A stretch of 64,000 bases of DNA from Amycolatopsis thermoflava N1165 (GTDB taxonomy: Bacteria; Actinomycetota; Actinomycetes; Mycobacteriales; Pseudonocardiaceae), in NCBI RefSeq assembly GCF_000473265.1, contig NZ_KI421511.1, forward strand, positions 6,527,909 through 6,591,908, in the 5' to 3' direction. Below the pieces are notes generated by a model, which was given only the letters and a program-made list of their open reading frames with translations, ran no database searches and was not told the DNA's origin. The translations under genes and the position numbers were made by a program. Shown here in pieces: positions 7,694 to 14,766 of this stretch. The number at the start of each line of letters is the position of its first letter. Within the stretch, counting starts at the first letter, position 1.

Positions 7694-7929
7694 CCCTGCA
7701 CCGACGCGACTGCGCGCCCTGCGACGCCGCCGTGAAGATCACCGACGAGCTGGCCGCGCTCTGGGACCCGAACAACAACTGGACCGAACACCCCGCGATC
7801 GCCTCCCCCGAGATGACCCTGTGGGAGGAAGTCGCGAACCTCGCCGCCGAGATCCTGCACCGCTACCCGCTCGGCGGCAGCACGCGACGGGTTGACCCAA
7901 GACGCCTTGACCAGCGAGGCCCGGCATGA
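7690..7929 (+). CDS. Hypothetical phage protein, 79 aa
   Basis: GTG start coupled to the previous stop, with the stop coupled to the next ATG. It contains CAPCD near the N-terminus and a helical EMTLWEEVANLAAEILHRYP segment. No family recognised. Confidence 0.55.
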   Translation: MTLHRRDCAPCDAAVKITDELAALWDPNNNWTEHPAIASPEMTLWEEVANLAAEILHRYPLGGSTRRVDPRRLDQRGPA

Positions 7930-8174
7930 GCCGCCGCAAGCCCCGAGGACGGGACGGGCGCTTCGGCCTCTTCGACAACCAGCCCGGCGCGGCCGACGCC
8001 CCGGCTGAGATCCAGGACAACCCGCTCCTCAACCCGTGCAGCCACTGCAACGCCACGGTCCGCCAGCCCTGCACCCGCCCCGGCTCGAACGGCACGCGGG
8101 TCCCGCTCCAGGGCTTCCACCCCAGCCGCAAGCAGCCCGCCGAGGCAGCCGTAGCTCCAGGAGAGACCGCATGA
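7926..8174 (+). CDS. Small zinc-finger-like protein, 82 aa
   Basis: A basic N-terminus (SRRKPRGRDGRFG) precedes CSHCNATVRQPCTRPG and a histidine in GFHPSRK, a CxxC-x6-C-x(n)-H pattern typical of small actinophage zinc fingers. Probably a nucleic-acid-binding protein. Coupled by four-base overlaps to both neighbours. Confidence 0.62.
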   Translation: MSRRKPRGRDGRFGLFDNQPGAADAPAEIQDNPLLNPCSHCNATVRQPCTRPGSNGTRVPLQGFHPSRKQPAEAAVAPGETA

Positions 8175-8692
8175 CCACGACCGAACCGAAGACCACTCGG
8201 CGCGTGCCGCCCCCGCCCATCGAGCACCGCGCCCCGGACTGCTCGATCTGCGGCGAGGAAACCCACTGGGACGACGGCGGGTTCGGCTGCGAGGACTGCG
8301 GCGCCTGGTGGCCCGAGGAAGCCGTCGGCCGCGAGGAGCCGGGGGAGTGGAACGACGAGGACGAGCGCCAGTGCCGCTGGGTAATCCAGCCCTACGCCGA
8401 CCACCCGGTGCACGAGCGGTTGCGCCCGTTCACCTACCGGTGCCTCAAGGCCGAGGACCACGACCAGTCCAGCGACGACGGGATCAGGTGGCACGTCGGG
8501 CAGCGCGTCGACGAGCCCGAGCCGGACACGTACTCGTGGCTGCCCGGGGAGCGGCACCTGGCGCCGCGCGCGAAGACGTGGCAGGTCGAGGCCTCCGAGC
8601 CCGAGCCCGAGCCGGACGACGTCGACGAGGCTCCCGGTCTGGTGCCGGCCGTCGTGACCGTCGAGCTGCCCCCGTTCACCGAGGAGGCCTGA
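8171..8692 (+). CDS. Zinc-ribbon phage protein, 173 aa
   Basis: Residues about 22-50 carry two CxxC pairs (DCSICGEETHWDDGGFGCED, then C-G-A-W-W), a zinc-ribbon arrangement. The remaining acidic sequence includes a further Cys/His pattern (RQCRWVIQPYADHPVHERLR, YRCLKAEDHD). Start ATG 8171 has GGAGAGA upstream. Function unknown; part of the tiny-gene early operon. Confidence 0.62.
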   Translation: MTTTEPKTTRRVPPPPIEHRAPDCSICGEETHWDDGGFGCEDCGAWWPEEAVGREEPGEWNDEDERQCRWVIQPYADHPVHERLRPFTYRCLKAEDHDQSSDDGIRWHVGQRVDEPEPDTYSWLPGERHLAPRAKTWQVEASEPEPEPDDVDEAPGLVPAVVTVELPPFTEEA

Positions 8693-8695
8693 CCG

Positions 8696-9040
8696 ATGAC
8701 CACCACCGACCGCCTCCGCCTTGCCGTTGGCGACAAGCTCAAGTTCGCCGAGGAGAAGCTCCGCTACACCGTCCGGGCCGTGTCTGCCGACGGGCGATGG
8801 GCGATCTGCACCAAACCGTTCAACCCACGAAACACCGTCCTGTACACGATCCTCGACCTCGTCGAGCAGGTGCGCGGCGTCGACAACATGGTGTTCAGCA
8901 TCGGGTACGAGACCCAGGCCGACATCGACGAGAACATGCGCCGCCTCGAAGCCGGCGACATGGAGCTGTCCCACCGCAACCGCCCGATCGACCTCCGCAT
9001 CGAGCTGGACACGTCCGTCATCGCGAGCCGGGAGGCGTGA
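8696..9040 (+). CDS. Hypothetical phage protein, 114 aa
   Basis: ATG 8696 follows the previous stop by three bases. The product is mixed alpha/beta: a beta-rich start (VGDKLKFAEEKLRYTVRAVS, RWAICTKPFN) then a helical stretch ending in an acidic and basic tail. Similar ORFs occur in actinophages without function. Its stop overlaps the next start. Confidence 0.6.
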   Translation: MTTTDRLRLAVGDKLKFAEEKLRYTVRAVSADGRWAICTKPFNPRNTVLYTILDLVEQVRGVDNMVFSIGYETQADIDENMRRLEAGDMELSHRNRPIDLRIELDTSVIASREA

Positions 9041-9315
9041 TGACCACCCACAACGACCGGACCGTGTGGAAGTTCCCGCTCAACCTGATCGGCGAGCCCG
9101 TGATCCCGATGCCCCGCGGCGCCCAGATCCTCACGGTGCAGATGCAGGACGGCCAACCGCAGCTGTGGGCGCTGGTCGACCCGGCCCAGCCGGTCGAGCG
9201 GCGCCGCCTGTTCATCGTCGGCACCGGACAGCCCATGCCCACGGATGCCGCCACGTACCTCGCTACCTGGCAGTCCGGCCCGTTCGTGTTCCACCTTTTC
9301 GAGGAGTCCCGATGA
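9040..9315 (+). CDS. DUF7352-like phage protein, 91 aa
   Basis: The sequence VWKFPLNLIGEPVIPMPRGA, then QILTVQMQDGQPQLWALVDP, has the signature of a small phage family of unknown function that opens with WK(F/Y)P and an MP-x-GA-x-(I/V)L turn. The gene's first 18 bases (9039-9056) are repeated exactly at the start of the following gene (9311-9328). Function unknown. Confidence 0.68.
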   Translation: MTTHNDRTVWKFPLNLIGEPVIPMPRGAQILTVQMQDGQPQLWALVDPAQPVERRRLFIVGTGQPMPTDAATYLATWQSGPFVFHLFEESR

Positions 9316-10451
9316 CCACCCACAACGAACACCGCGACGAGCTGGCCCGGCTCGTGTTCGACTCGGCACCGCGGGAGGCGGAGGGCCCAGACTGGGACGA
9401 CTCGTTCATCATCGCCGACGCCCTGCTCGCCGCGGGCTGGCGGAAGCAGGGAGCCGCACACCCGGACCTCGGTGACCTGATGGCGCAGACCGCTGGCATG
9501 GTCGCGCGCGTTATCGATCAGTACCGCGACTACGACGCGCCTTCACACGTGGTCAGCGCGGGGATCGTCAACTGGCTCGTCTCGGCTGGTGTTCTCGCCG
9601 AGCAGGGGGCCGCAGACCGGGCCGCCTGGCGTGCGCAGCTTCTTGCCGAACTGGAAGCCGATGAGCGTGCCATCGAAGTAGCGGTGGATGCGGAGGGGCC
9701 TCAGCCGCACCCGGAGCGCGTCGCGGGCTACCACGCCGCGTTGGAGCGCGTCGTCGAGATCGTGCAGGACTTCACCCCGCAAGGGGCCGCAGACGACGAC
9801 ACACCCACGCGCTCGTGCATCACCTCTGTGCCTGCCGAGATGCCGCCCCTGTGGTGGAGCCCGACCCACGGCCTGTACACCAAGGACGCCCCTGCGGACT
9901 GGGACGGCATCGTCTGGCACTGCAGCAAAGTCGACCCGCTTCCCGAAGACGCCCGCCGACTCGTGCGAGAGCGACTCGCAGACGACGACACCACTCGACT
10001 CCGCGCCGAACTGGCCGAGGCGCAGCGGGAGGCGGAAGGCTGGAAGGAGCTGGCCGACCGCTGGGAACGCGACCACCAGAACACCGTGCTGCCCTACACG
10101 ACGAAGGTCGAAGCCGAGCGCGACGACCTCCAGGCCCGCATCGACGCCGTGCTCGCCCTGTGCGCCGCGGCCGAGAAGGAGTCGATCTGGTCGGAGCACT
10201 CGCTCACCTTGTCCGTGGCCGACGTGCGCACCGCTCTCACCCAGGTCTCCCAGCCACAGCCCGAACCCGGTCCGGAGCCGGGCGACTGGGTGACCATGCG
10301 GCTGTTCAGCGACGGCTACACCCGGACCAGCATCGTCGAGCCTGACGGTACGTACACGGGCTGCGGCGCAGTGGCGAGCGGTCGCGGGGAGATCGTGTCG
10401 ATCCAGCGTGGATCTGCCACGGTGTCCCGGCCACAGGAAGGACAGAGCTGA
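9312..10451 (+). CDS. Hypothetical phage protein with coiled coil, 379 aa
   Basis: A long composite protein: an N-terminal helical region with WDDSFIIADALLAAGWRKQG, two GAAD-containing spacers, a tryptophan-rich middle (PPLWWSPTHGLYTKDAP), a coiled coil around residues 230-285 (ELAEAQREAEGWKELADRWE), and a small beta-rich C-terminus (GDWVTMRLFSDGYTRT). The repeated Q-G-A-A-D-R/D punctuation suggests assembly from duplicated modules. No enzymatic motif is visible. ATG 9312 overlaps the previous stop. Confidence 0.6.
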   Translation: MTTHNEHRDELARLVFDSAPREAEGPDWDDSFIIADALLAAGWRKQGAAHPDLGDLMAQTAGMVARVIDQYRDYDAPSHVVSAGIVNWLVSAGVLAEQGAADRAAWRAQLLAELEADERAIEVAVDAEGPQPHPERVAGYHAALERVVEIVQDFTPQGAADDDTPTRSCITSVPAEMPPLWWSPTHGLYTKDAPADWDGIVWHCSKVDPLPEDARRLVRERLADDDTTRLRAELAEAQREAEGWKELADRWERDHQNTVLPYTTKVEAERDDLQARIDAVLALCAAAEKESIWSEHSLTLSVADVRTALTQVSQPQPEPGPEPGDWVTMRLFSDGYTRTSIVEPDGTYTGCGAVASGRGEIVSIQRGSATVSRPQEGQS

Positions 10452-10699
10452 TGGCGAACGTGATCCTGTGCGAAGGCGTCACAGACCCGCCAGGCAGCCC
10501 GCACCGGCGCTGCATCCCCATCAACATGGGGCCAGGGTGCGATCCACGCTGCCAGGAGCACCAGCAGCCCACCGGCTACATCGACCGGGCCGAATGGGCC
10601 GAGTACATGCTCATCACCCACGATCAGCGCCAGTGCCCCGGATGTGGGCTCTGGACGATCTGGGAGCCACGTGAGGGCCAGGAAGGACCCCAGCAGTGA
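10451..10699 (+). CDS. Small Cys-rich phage protein, 82 aa
   Basis: Cysteines at GPGCDPRCQEH and QRQCPGCGLWTIW suggest a zinc site of two CxnC pairs. The N-terminus VILCEGVTDPPGSPHRRC adds two more cysteines. It is one of the series of compact metal-binding proteins in this operon. Function unknown. Confidence 0.58.
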   Translation: MANVILCEGVTDPPGSPHRRCIPINMGPGCDPRCQEHQQPTGYIDRAEWAEYMLITHDQRQCPGCGLWTIWEPREGQEGPQQ

Positions 10700-10932
10700 C
10701 CGCGCGCGAAGCCCTCGAAGCGTACGCAGGGCAGGAGAACCCCCGCGGGGTGCCGTTCCAGATCCTCGAAGCCGCCGCGCCGAAGGCGTTCGACGCCCTC
10801 CGCGCCGTCCTCGACATGCACCGGCCGGTCGACCGTGGCACTGGCCCGCAGTGCGCTGGCTGCGCCACCCACGTCACGTTCACGCCGTGGCCGTGCAAGA
10901 ACGTCGCAGCGATCGAGGAGGCTCTTCGATGA
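10696..10932 (+). CDS. Small Cys-motif phage protein, 78 aa
   Basis: GTG start coupled to the previous stop. The N-terminal half is helical (FQILEAAAPKAFDALRAVLD), and the C-terminal half has QCAGCATHVTFTPWPCKNVA followed by a helix, a pattern repeated in many actinophage small proteins (cysteine trio after a mostly helical start). Function unknown. Confidence 0.58.
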   Translation: MTAREALEAYAGQENPRGVPFQILEAAAPKAFDALRAVLDMHRPVDRGTGPQCAGCATHVTFTPWPCKNVAAIEEALR

Positions 10933-11186
10933 CCGACCCCACCTCCACCGACGCCCCCGACGTGTGGGACGCCACCATCCCGCCCGGCGGCCACGTGTGC
11001 GGCGTCTGCGGCATGCCGACCGAGTCCGAGCCGTGCCGCGAGCACCAGCCGCGCGCCACCGCCGAGATGTACGCCGAGGTGGCCCCGCACGACCCCGAGA
11101 TGCACTCCACGGAGATCGAGCGCATCAGCTGCGACTCCTGTAACCCGCCGCTCCCGCCCGGGCAGCCCGAAGGCCAGCCGAGGTGA
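10929..11186 (+). CDS. Small zinc-type phage protein, 85 aa
   Basis: Contains HVCGVCGMPTESEPCREH and a second ISCDSCNPP pair, consistent with a zinc ribbon. Starts ATG 10929 overlapping the previous stop and ends overlapping the lipoprotein start. Function unknown. Confidence 0.58.
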   Translation: MTDPTSTDAPDVWDATIPPGGHVCGVCGMPTESEPCREHQPRATAEMYAEVAPHDPEMHSTEIERISCDSCNPPLPPGQPEGQPR

Positions 11187-11614
11187 CCGGCCGGCGCATG
11201 GGCCGCGGCCCCGCCCTCGGCTACGTCTCCGCGGTCGCCGCCCTCTTCCTCGCCGGATGCGACACCGCCACCCCGCCCGACGCCCAGTACGGCGCCGTCT
11301 GCGTCGACCAGGCCACCGGGACCCGGCTCGACGACGACGCCTGCGGCGACTGGGACGACACCGGCAACGCCAGCACGCCCGGCATGTTCTTCCTGTGGGT
11401 GCCGATGTCCAACGGCGCCACCGTGATCCCGCCCGTCGGGTCGCGCGTCCCCGCGAACGTTGGCATCCGCAACGTGCCCTCCGGTGCGCCGGTCGCGAAG
11501 GGCATGCCGAAGACCGGCGGATCGATCTCGTCCATCCAGCGCGGCGGGTTCGGCGTCAAGGCTGGCACCACCGGCGGCACCGGCGCGAAAGCCGGAGGGA
11601 GCGCCGGATCATGA
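11183..11614 (+). CDS. Phage-encoded lipoprotein
   Basis: The 143-aa product has a lipoprotein signal peptide: a basic n-region (TGRRMGRG), hydrophobic core (YVSAVAALF) and lipobox LAGC with Cys at about residue 26. The mature part starts with an Asp/Cys-containing segment (YGAVCVDQATGTRLDDDACG) and ends Gly-rich (SSIQRGGFGVKAG). It should be exported and acylated on the outer face of the cell membrane. Prophage lipoproteins often exclude superinfecting phages (inference). GTG start; stop four bases into the next gene. Confidence 0.78.
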   Translation: MTGRRMGRGPALGYVSAVAALFLAGCDTATPPDAQYGAVCVDQATGTRLDDDACGDWDDTGNASTPGMFFLWVPMSNGATVIPPVGSRVPANVGIRNVPSGAPVAKGMPKTGGSISSIQRGGFGVKAGTTGGTGAKAGGSAGS

Positions 11615-12171
11615 CGACGACCATGCGTGCCCAAGCCCCGGTGCAGCTGGACCTCTTCGGCGCCGTGGTCTCAGCCGAACGACAGCGAGTGGTCGACGCG
11701 CTGACGTGCCTGCGCGACGCCATTCCCGAGGCACTCCAGATCGTTGTCGAGTTGCGCTGCTGGCGGCCCGGCGACAGCCGCAAGCCACGTGCTGGCGGCG
11801 CGTGGGCGTACTGCATCTCGCACGCTGGGCTCGGGTTCGAGGCGGCGGCCGAGTGGTGGGCGGGAGCTCGCGAGTGCGGCGAGACGTGGGGCTGGAGCCG
11901 CACCCCGGCGAACCTCATGCCGTGGGAGGAGCTGGCCGGCCTGATCGGCGATGACCCGCGCCGCGCCGAGATCGCGGGCTGGGTCGACACGCTGCCGTCG
12001 ATCCGGTGGCGCCAGCTGCAGCGCCCGCACGAGCTGTGGCCCGATCCCGGCGGCTGGCACACCAGCTACTTCTGCCGCGACCACGTCGACGAGCACTGGA
12101 CCGCTCGCCGCCGCGCCTGGCAGCTGGTGCTCGACCTGCTCACTGACGCGATCACCCGGGAGGCATCGTGA
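11611..12171 (+). CDS. Hypothetical protein with clamp-binding-like QLDLFG motif
   Basis: The 186-aa product carries VQLDLFG at residues 11-17, close to the QL(S/D)LF peptide that DNA polymerases and repair proteins use to bind the bacterial sliding clamp DnaN. The rest is mixed, with a tryptophan-rich region (EWWAGARECGETWGWSRTP) and a C-terminal helix. It may recruit or inhibit clamp-associated replication factors, or the motif may be coincidental. ATG 11611 overlaps the lipoprotein stop. Confidence 0.6.
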   Translation: MTTTMRAQAPVQLDLFGAVVSAERQRVVDALTCLRDAIPEALQIVVELRCWRPGDSRKPRAGGAWAYCISHAGLGFEAAAEWWAGARECGETWGWSRTPANLMPWEELAGLIGDDPRRAEIAGWVDTLPSIRWRQLQRPHELWPDPGGWHTSYFCRDHVDEHWTARRRAWQLVLDLLTDAITREAS

Positions 12172-12506
12172 CCGACTACGACCCGGAACTCGACGCGCTG
12201 ATCGAGCTCGAAGACGAGCTCGACCACGACCCGTGGGAAGCCGAGCCCGACTGGTACGACGAGGACGACGACCTCCTGCGGCCGGGGCGCGAGGAGCCGT
12301 ACTGCTGCGACTGCAACGACAGCGGCACCGACTGGCGCGGACGGCGTTGCCGGGAGTGCAACCCGTCCCGGCTCCAGCGCTGGTGGTGGCGGATCACCTG
12401 GCGATTCCACGCCTGGCGCAATCGACGGCAGCTCGCCGAGGCCCCGTGGGGCCCGCCGCCCGCCGAGCCCGCGGACCCCGCAGCGCGCGACGAGGGACCG
12501 TTCTGA
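12168..12506 (+). CDS. Small acidic Cys-motif phage protein, 112 aa
   Basis: The N-terminal 45 residues are highly acidic (LIELEDELDHD, DEDDD), followed by CCDCNDSGTDWRGRRCRECN, a DnaJ-like or zinc-ribbon CxxC pair, then a basic tryptophan-rich helix (LQRWWWRITWRFHAWRNRR). The charge split suggests a small nucleic-acid-binding or DNA-mimic protein. Last gene of the rightward early operon; a terminator-type hairpin follows at 12,587. Confidence 0.6.
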   Translation: MTDYDPELDALIELEDELDHDPWEAEPDWYDEDDDLLRPGREEPYCCDCNDSGTDWRGRRCRECNPSRLQRWWWRITWRFHAWRNRRQLAEAPWGPPPAEPADPAARDEGPF

Positions 12507-12586
12507 TGTCCCAGCCCAACCCGGCGTCGACGGATCACGCGCAAGCGGCCCGGATCGCGGGCCGGTTGCGCCGTGGCGCAACGCAA

Positions 12587-12622
12587 GAGGGGCCCGGCGA
12601 CACTCCGGCCGCCAGGCCCCTC
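12587..12622. terminator. Bidirectional terminator hairpin
   Basis: GAGGGGCC (12587-12594) pairs with GGCCCCTC (12615-12622) around a GC-rich loop that can pair further. It lies between converging genes (rightward operon ending 12,506, leftward gene ending 12,644), so it can serve both strands. Confidence 0.65.
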
Positions 12623-12643
12623 CTCGACCCCGCTGAGGCGATC

Positions 12644-13120
12644 TCAGCCCTTCGCGGGCTCCGGACGCGCGGCAGCTTCCACAAGGGACCGCGGGAACGC
12701 CCACGTCTTCCCGATCCGGAACGCGCCATACCGGCCCTTCTCGGCCTGCAGGCGCACCGCCTGCTCGGTCCGACCGAGCACCGCGGCCGCCTCCGCCACC
12801 GACAGCAACGGCGGAATCGGCGGCTGCTCCTGCCGGTCCTGGAACTCGGCGTCCGTCATCGCCTCCAGGTAGACCGGCGTGTGCCAGCCGAGGCCGGCGC
12901 GCTTGATCAGGTCCGGGACGACGAGGAACGCGAGATCCGTGGCCTGGCGCAGCACCTCGGCCTGCAGCGTCAGGTGCACCGCCAGCCACCCGGATGCCGA
13001 CGGCGACCGCGACCACGCGGCGTGGTAGCCGGCACCGACCTCGGCGAGCGCGTCGAGCTGGTCCTCGGTCAGGCTGTCGGCCGGCAGATCGACGGCGACG
13101 TACAGGGCGAATTCGGCCAT
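12644..13120 (-). CDS. Phage regulator: fold of unknown family plus excisionase-like HTH
   Basis: The 158-aa product starts at ATG 13120 preceded by GGAAGG. The first 100 residues have an alpha/beta pattern (FALYVAVDLPADSLTEDQLD) like the gene at 16,667-17,242. The end has a MerR/Xis-type helix-turn-helix: PPLLSVAEAAAVLGRTEQAV, RLQAEKGRYGAFRIGKTW. It lies directly downstream of a HicA-like toxin gene, so it could be its antitoxin/operator-binding partner, or an independent regulator or excisionase. The two genes share one promoter region with operator repeats. Confidence 0.7.
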   Translation of the reverse strand: MAEFALYVAVDLPADSLTEDQLDALAEVGAGYHAAWSRSPSASGWLAVHLTLQAEVLRQATDLAFLVVPDLIKRAGLGWHTPVYLEAMTDAEFQDRQEQPPIPPLLSVAEAAAVLGRTEQAVRLQAEKGRYGAFRIGKTWAFPRSLVEAAARPEPAKG

Positions 13121-13192
13121 GGCACTGGGTTCCTTCCGTGGGCGATACTGGGGTCGGCCCCGGCCAGCCACTCTCTGGCCGGGGCCTCCGCG

Positions 13193-13393
13193 TCACTTCG
13201 GGGGCCAGATGAAGCCCGCCCGCCGGAGCGCCGCGATGAAGTTGCGGATCGCCCGCCGGTCACCCGGTGTCCCCGAGTATGTGGTCACGAAGACCCCGTC
13301 TCGGTAGACCACGGGGTGGCCTCGCTTCGTGGTCCGGATCTCGAACCCCTGCCGCTCGGCCTCCCGGAGGACCTTCCGCGCGTCCTTGTCCAT
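13193..13393 (-). CDS. HicA-like mRNA interferase-type protein
   Basis: The 66-aa product has the small dsRBD-like layout of HicA toxins: an N-terminal helix (KVLREAERQGFEIRTTKRGH), a beta hairpin with a catalytic-type histidine (GHPVVYRDGVFVTT), then SGTPGDRRAIRNFIAALRRA. HicA cleaves mRNA and is neutralised by HicB. In phages these proteins also serve as stand-alone small RNA-binding proteins. No canonical HicB follows; the downstream HTH protein is the only candidate partner. RBS GGAGGTGAG precedes the ATG. Confidence 0.7.
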   Translation of the reverse strand: MDKDARKVLREAERQGFEIRTTKRGHPVVYRDGVFVTTYSGTPGDRRAIRNFIAALRRAGFIWPPK

Positions 13394-13407
13394 CCTGTCT
13401 CACCTCC

Positions 13408-13453
13408 TTTCGTTTCCGCAAGAAGCGTAACACATCGACTTGCGAAAACGAAA
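13408..13453. promoter_or_regulatory. Inverted pair of 15-bp operator-like repeats
   Basis: CTTGCGGAAACGAAA (on the minus strand at 13408-13422) faces CTTGCGAAAACGAAA (plus strand 13439-13453), forming a 46-bp inverted arrangement directly upstream of the HicA-like gene's ribosome site. A third copy is at 13551-13565. Placement and symmetry fit a repressor binding region for a divergent promoter. Confidence 0.75.
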
Positions 13454-13477
13454 GGGTCGGGGCATGTCGCGGAAGGT

Positions 13478-13520
13478 GACTAGCTAGGCAACTTGCTGGC
13501 AGTACACGACATAGCTAGTC
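13478..13520. promoter_or_regulatory. GACTAGCTA/TAGCTAGTC inverted repeat
   Basis: A 9-bp perfect inverted repeat with arms at 13478-13486 and 13512-13520 lies between the divergent promoters, followed by GTCGAC...GTCGAC at 13519-13536. It is probably a second operator in this regulatory island. Confidence 0.6.
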
Positions 13521-13550
13521 GACTTCGCTCGTCGACGACTCGTATCAAGA

Positions 13551-13581
13551 CTTGCGGAAACGAAAGCTACGGCGCTATGGT
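13551..13581 (+). promoter_or_regulatory. Third operator copy with possible promoter
   Basis: CTTGCGGAAACGAAA at 13551-13565 is identical to the copy at 13,408. It contains TTGCGG, spaced 18 bp from TATGGT (13576-13581), a plausible promoter for the gene at 13,619 that the operator-binding protein would repress. Confidence 0.5.
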
Positions 13582-13618
13582 GGACACACCCCACCCACCA
13601 ACCACCCAGGAGGTCCAG

Positions 13619-13825
13619 ATGGCCACCACCACCGACCAGGCCGGCGCCCGCGTCGAGGAAGGCGACTTCGTTCGCTACCACGGCAGCAAGGCCGCCCAGT
13701 GCCCGGTGACGCTGCTCAAGGTCACCTTCGTCGGGCGTGACGGCCGCATGAACCTCGCCGATGAAGGGGCCTTCCCCGTCCGCCTCGCGGGCGTCCGACC
13801 AGCGAGCGTCACCCGCGACTGCTGA
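13619..13825 (+). CDS. Small phage protein, 68 aa, monocistronic
   Basis: ATG 13619 has a strong GGAGG ribosome site. The product looks like a small beta-barrel (GARVEEGDFVRYHGSKAA, VTLLKVTFVGRDGRM). It is the only gene between an operator-controlled promoter and a strong terminator at 13,832, so it is expressed as its own unit. Such isolated genes in the immunity-type region can be regulatory, but no DNA-binding motif is visible. Confidence 0.6.
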   Translation: MATTTDQAGARVEEGDFVRYHGSKAAQCPVTLLKVTFVGRDGRMNLADEGAFPVRLAGVRPASVTRDC

Positions 13826-13831
13826 CCACCC

Positions 13832-13860
13832 GTCGCCGCCCGGAACCGCCGGGCGGCGAC
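13832..13860 (+). terminator. Strong intrinsic-type hairpin
   Basis: GTCGCCGCCCGG and CCGGGCGGCGAC form a perfect 12-bp stem with a five-base loop, seven bases after the stop at 13,825. Confidence 0.85.
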
Positions 13861-13880
13861 CCTCCAGAAAGGACACTGAA

Positions 13881-14492
13881 GTGACCGAACTTGCTACCGA
13901 AAATGCCGGCGAATATGCCAGCTCCCCGGCGAGCGGCCACAGCCCGGAGGAGGACGTGGTCGCCACCGTGCTCGGCCTCGTGCACGACGCCCTCTGCCAC
14001 CGCTGCGGCGACACTGGCACCGGCTTCGACATCCGCTCCGCCGACCTCGGCAAGGTCCGCACCGCGCTGCGCCGGGCCTACCCGCACGGGCTCGTACCTG
14101 GTGAAGCGCTGGCCGCGGCGCGGCGCGAGCGGGACCTGGCGGTCGCGCACGACCGGCAGCCGTACCCGACCGTCTGGGCCTACGAGAAGGCCTGCGAGAT
14201 CATCCGGGCCCGCGACGCCGAGCTGGCCGAACTCCGCGAGCACCACGGCCACTGCCTCACCGCCGCCGCTCCGCAACCCGAGCGAGCCAAGCCCGGCGAC
14301 ACGGTCCGGGGCTACGGCGGCGCGCAGTTCCCGCTCGTCGAGGGCGAGGTCGTCGAGGACGAGCACATCAACGGGCGCGGCTGGCTCGCCGTGCGGCAGC
14401 CGGGCGAGTCGATGCCCTACGCCGTGCTGCCCGAGTCCGTCGAGATCGTCGAGCGGGCCCCCGAACAGCTCGAGGAGGCCGCGCGTGGCTGA
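13881..14492 (+). CDS. Hypothetical phage protein, 203 aa
   Basis: GTG 13881 has AAAGGA upstream. The N-terminal part has a CHRCGD pair and helices (GKVRTALRRAYPHG, EALAAARRERDLAVAHDRQP). The C-terminal 65 residues form a beta-rich region (KPGDTVRGYGGAQF, VEGEVVEDEHINGRGWLAVR) typical of small barrels. Unrecognised family. First gene of the second rightward early operon. Confidence 0.6.
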   Translation: MTELATENAGEYASSPASGHSPEEDVVATVLGLVHDALCHRCGDTGTGFDIRSADLGKVRTALRRAYPHGLVPGEALAAARRERDLAVAHDRQPYPTVWAYEKACEIIRARDAELAELREHHGHCLTAAAPQPERAKPGDTVRGYGGAQFPLVEGEVVEDEHINGRGWLAVRQPGESMPYAVLPESVEIVERAPEQLEEAARG

Positions 14493-14766
14493 CCGCATCG
14501 AGATCGACCCCGACCGCGATCTGGAGGTCGCGCTCTACTCCACGCGGATCGCCCGCGTCCTGCCGAACGGCGCGGCCGAGACCGCCCGCGCGATCGGCTG
14601 GGAACCGCGGCGCGCCTTCGTGCAGCACCTGGTCTCCGGAGCAGTCGGCGTCGTCCTCGTCCAGCACTCGCCCACCGAGTGGACCGCGGACTTCGGCGCC
14701 GGCCCAAGCCGGTGCGCCGCGCCCGACTGCGAACCCTGGGAGCCTGCCGAGGTGCCAGCGCCATGA
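14485..14766 (+). CDS. Hypothetical phage protein, 93 aa
   Basis: GTG 14485 overlaps the previous coding end by eight bases. The product opens with DRIEIDPDRDLEVALYSTRI and ends with a short Cys-containing stretch (RCAAPDCEPWEPAE). No family recognised; coupled to the next gene. Confidence 0.52.
   Translation: MADRIEIDPDRDLEVALYSTRIARVLPNGAAETARAIGWEPRRAFVQHLVSGAVGVVLVQHSPTEWTADFGAGPSRCAAPDCEPWEPAEVPAP

Noticed and set aside
12506..13483. Long rightward frame starting at ATG 12506
   Set aside because: It runs through a terminator hairpin and antisense to two credible leftward genes; only its first codons could be real and they show no motif.
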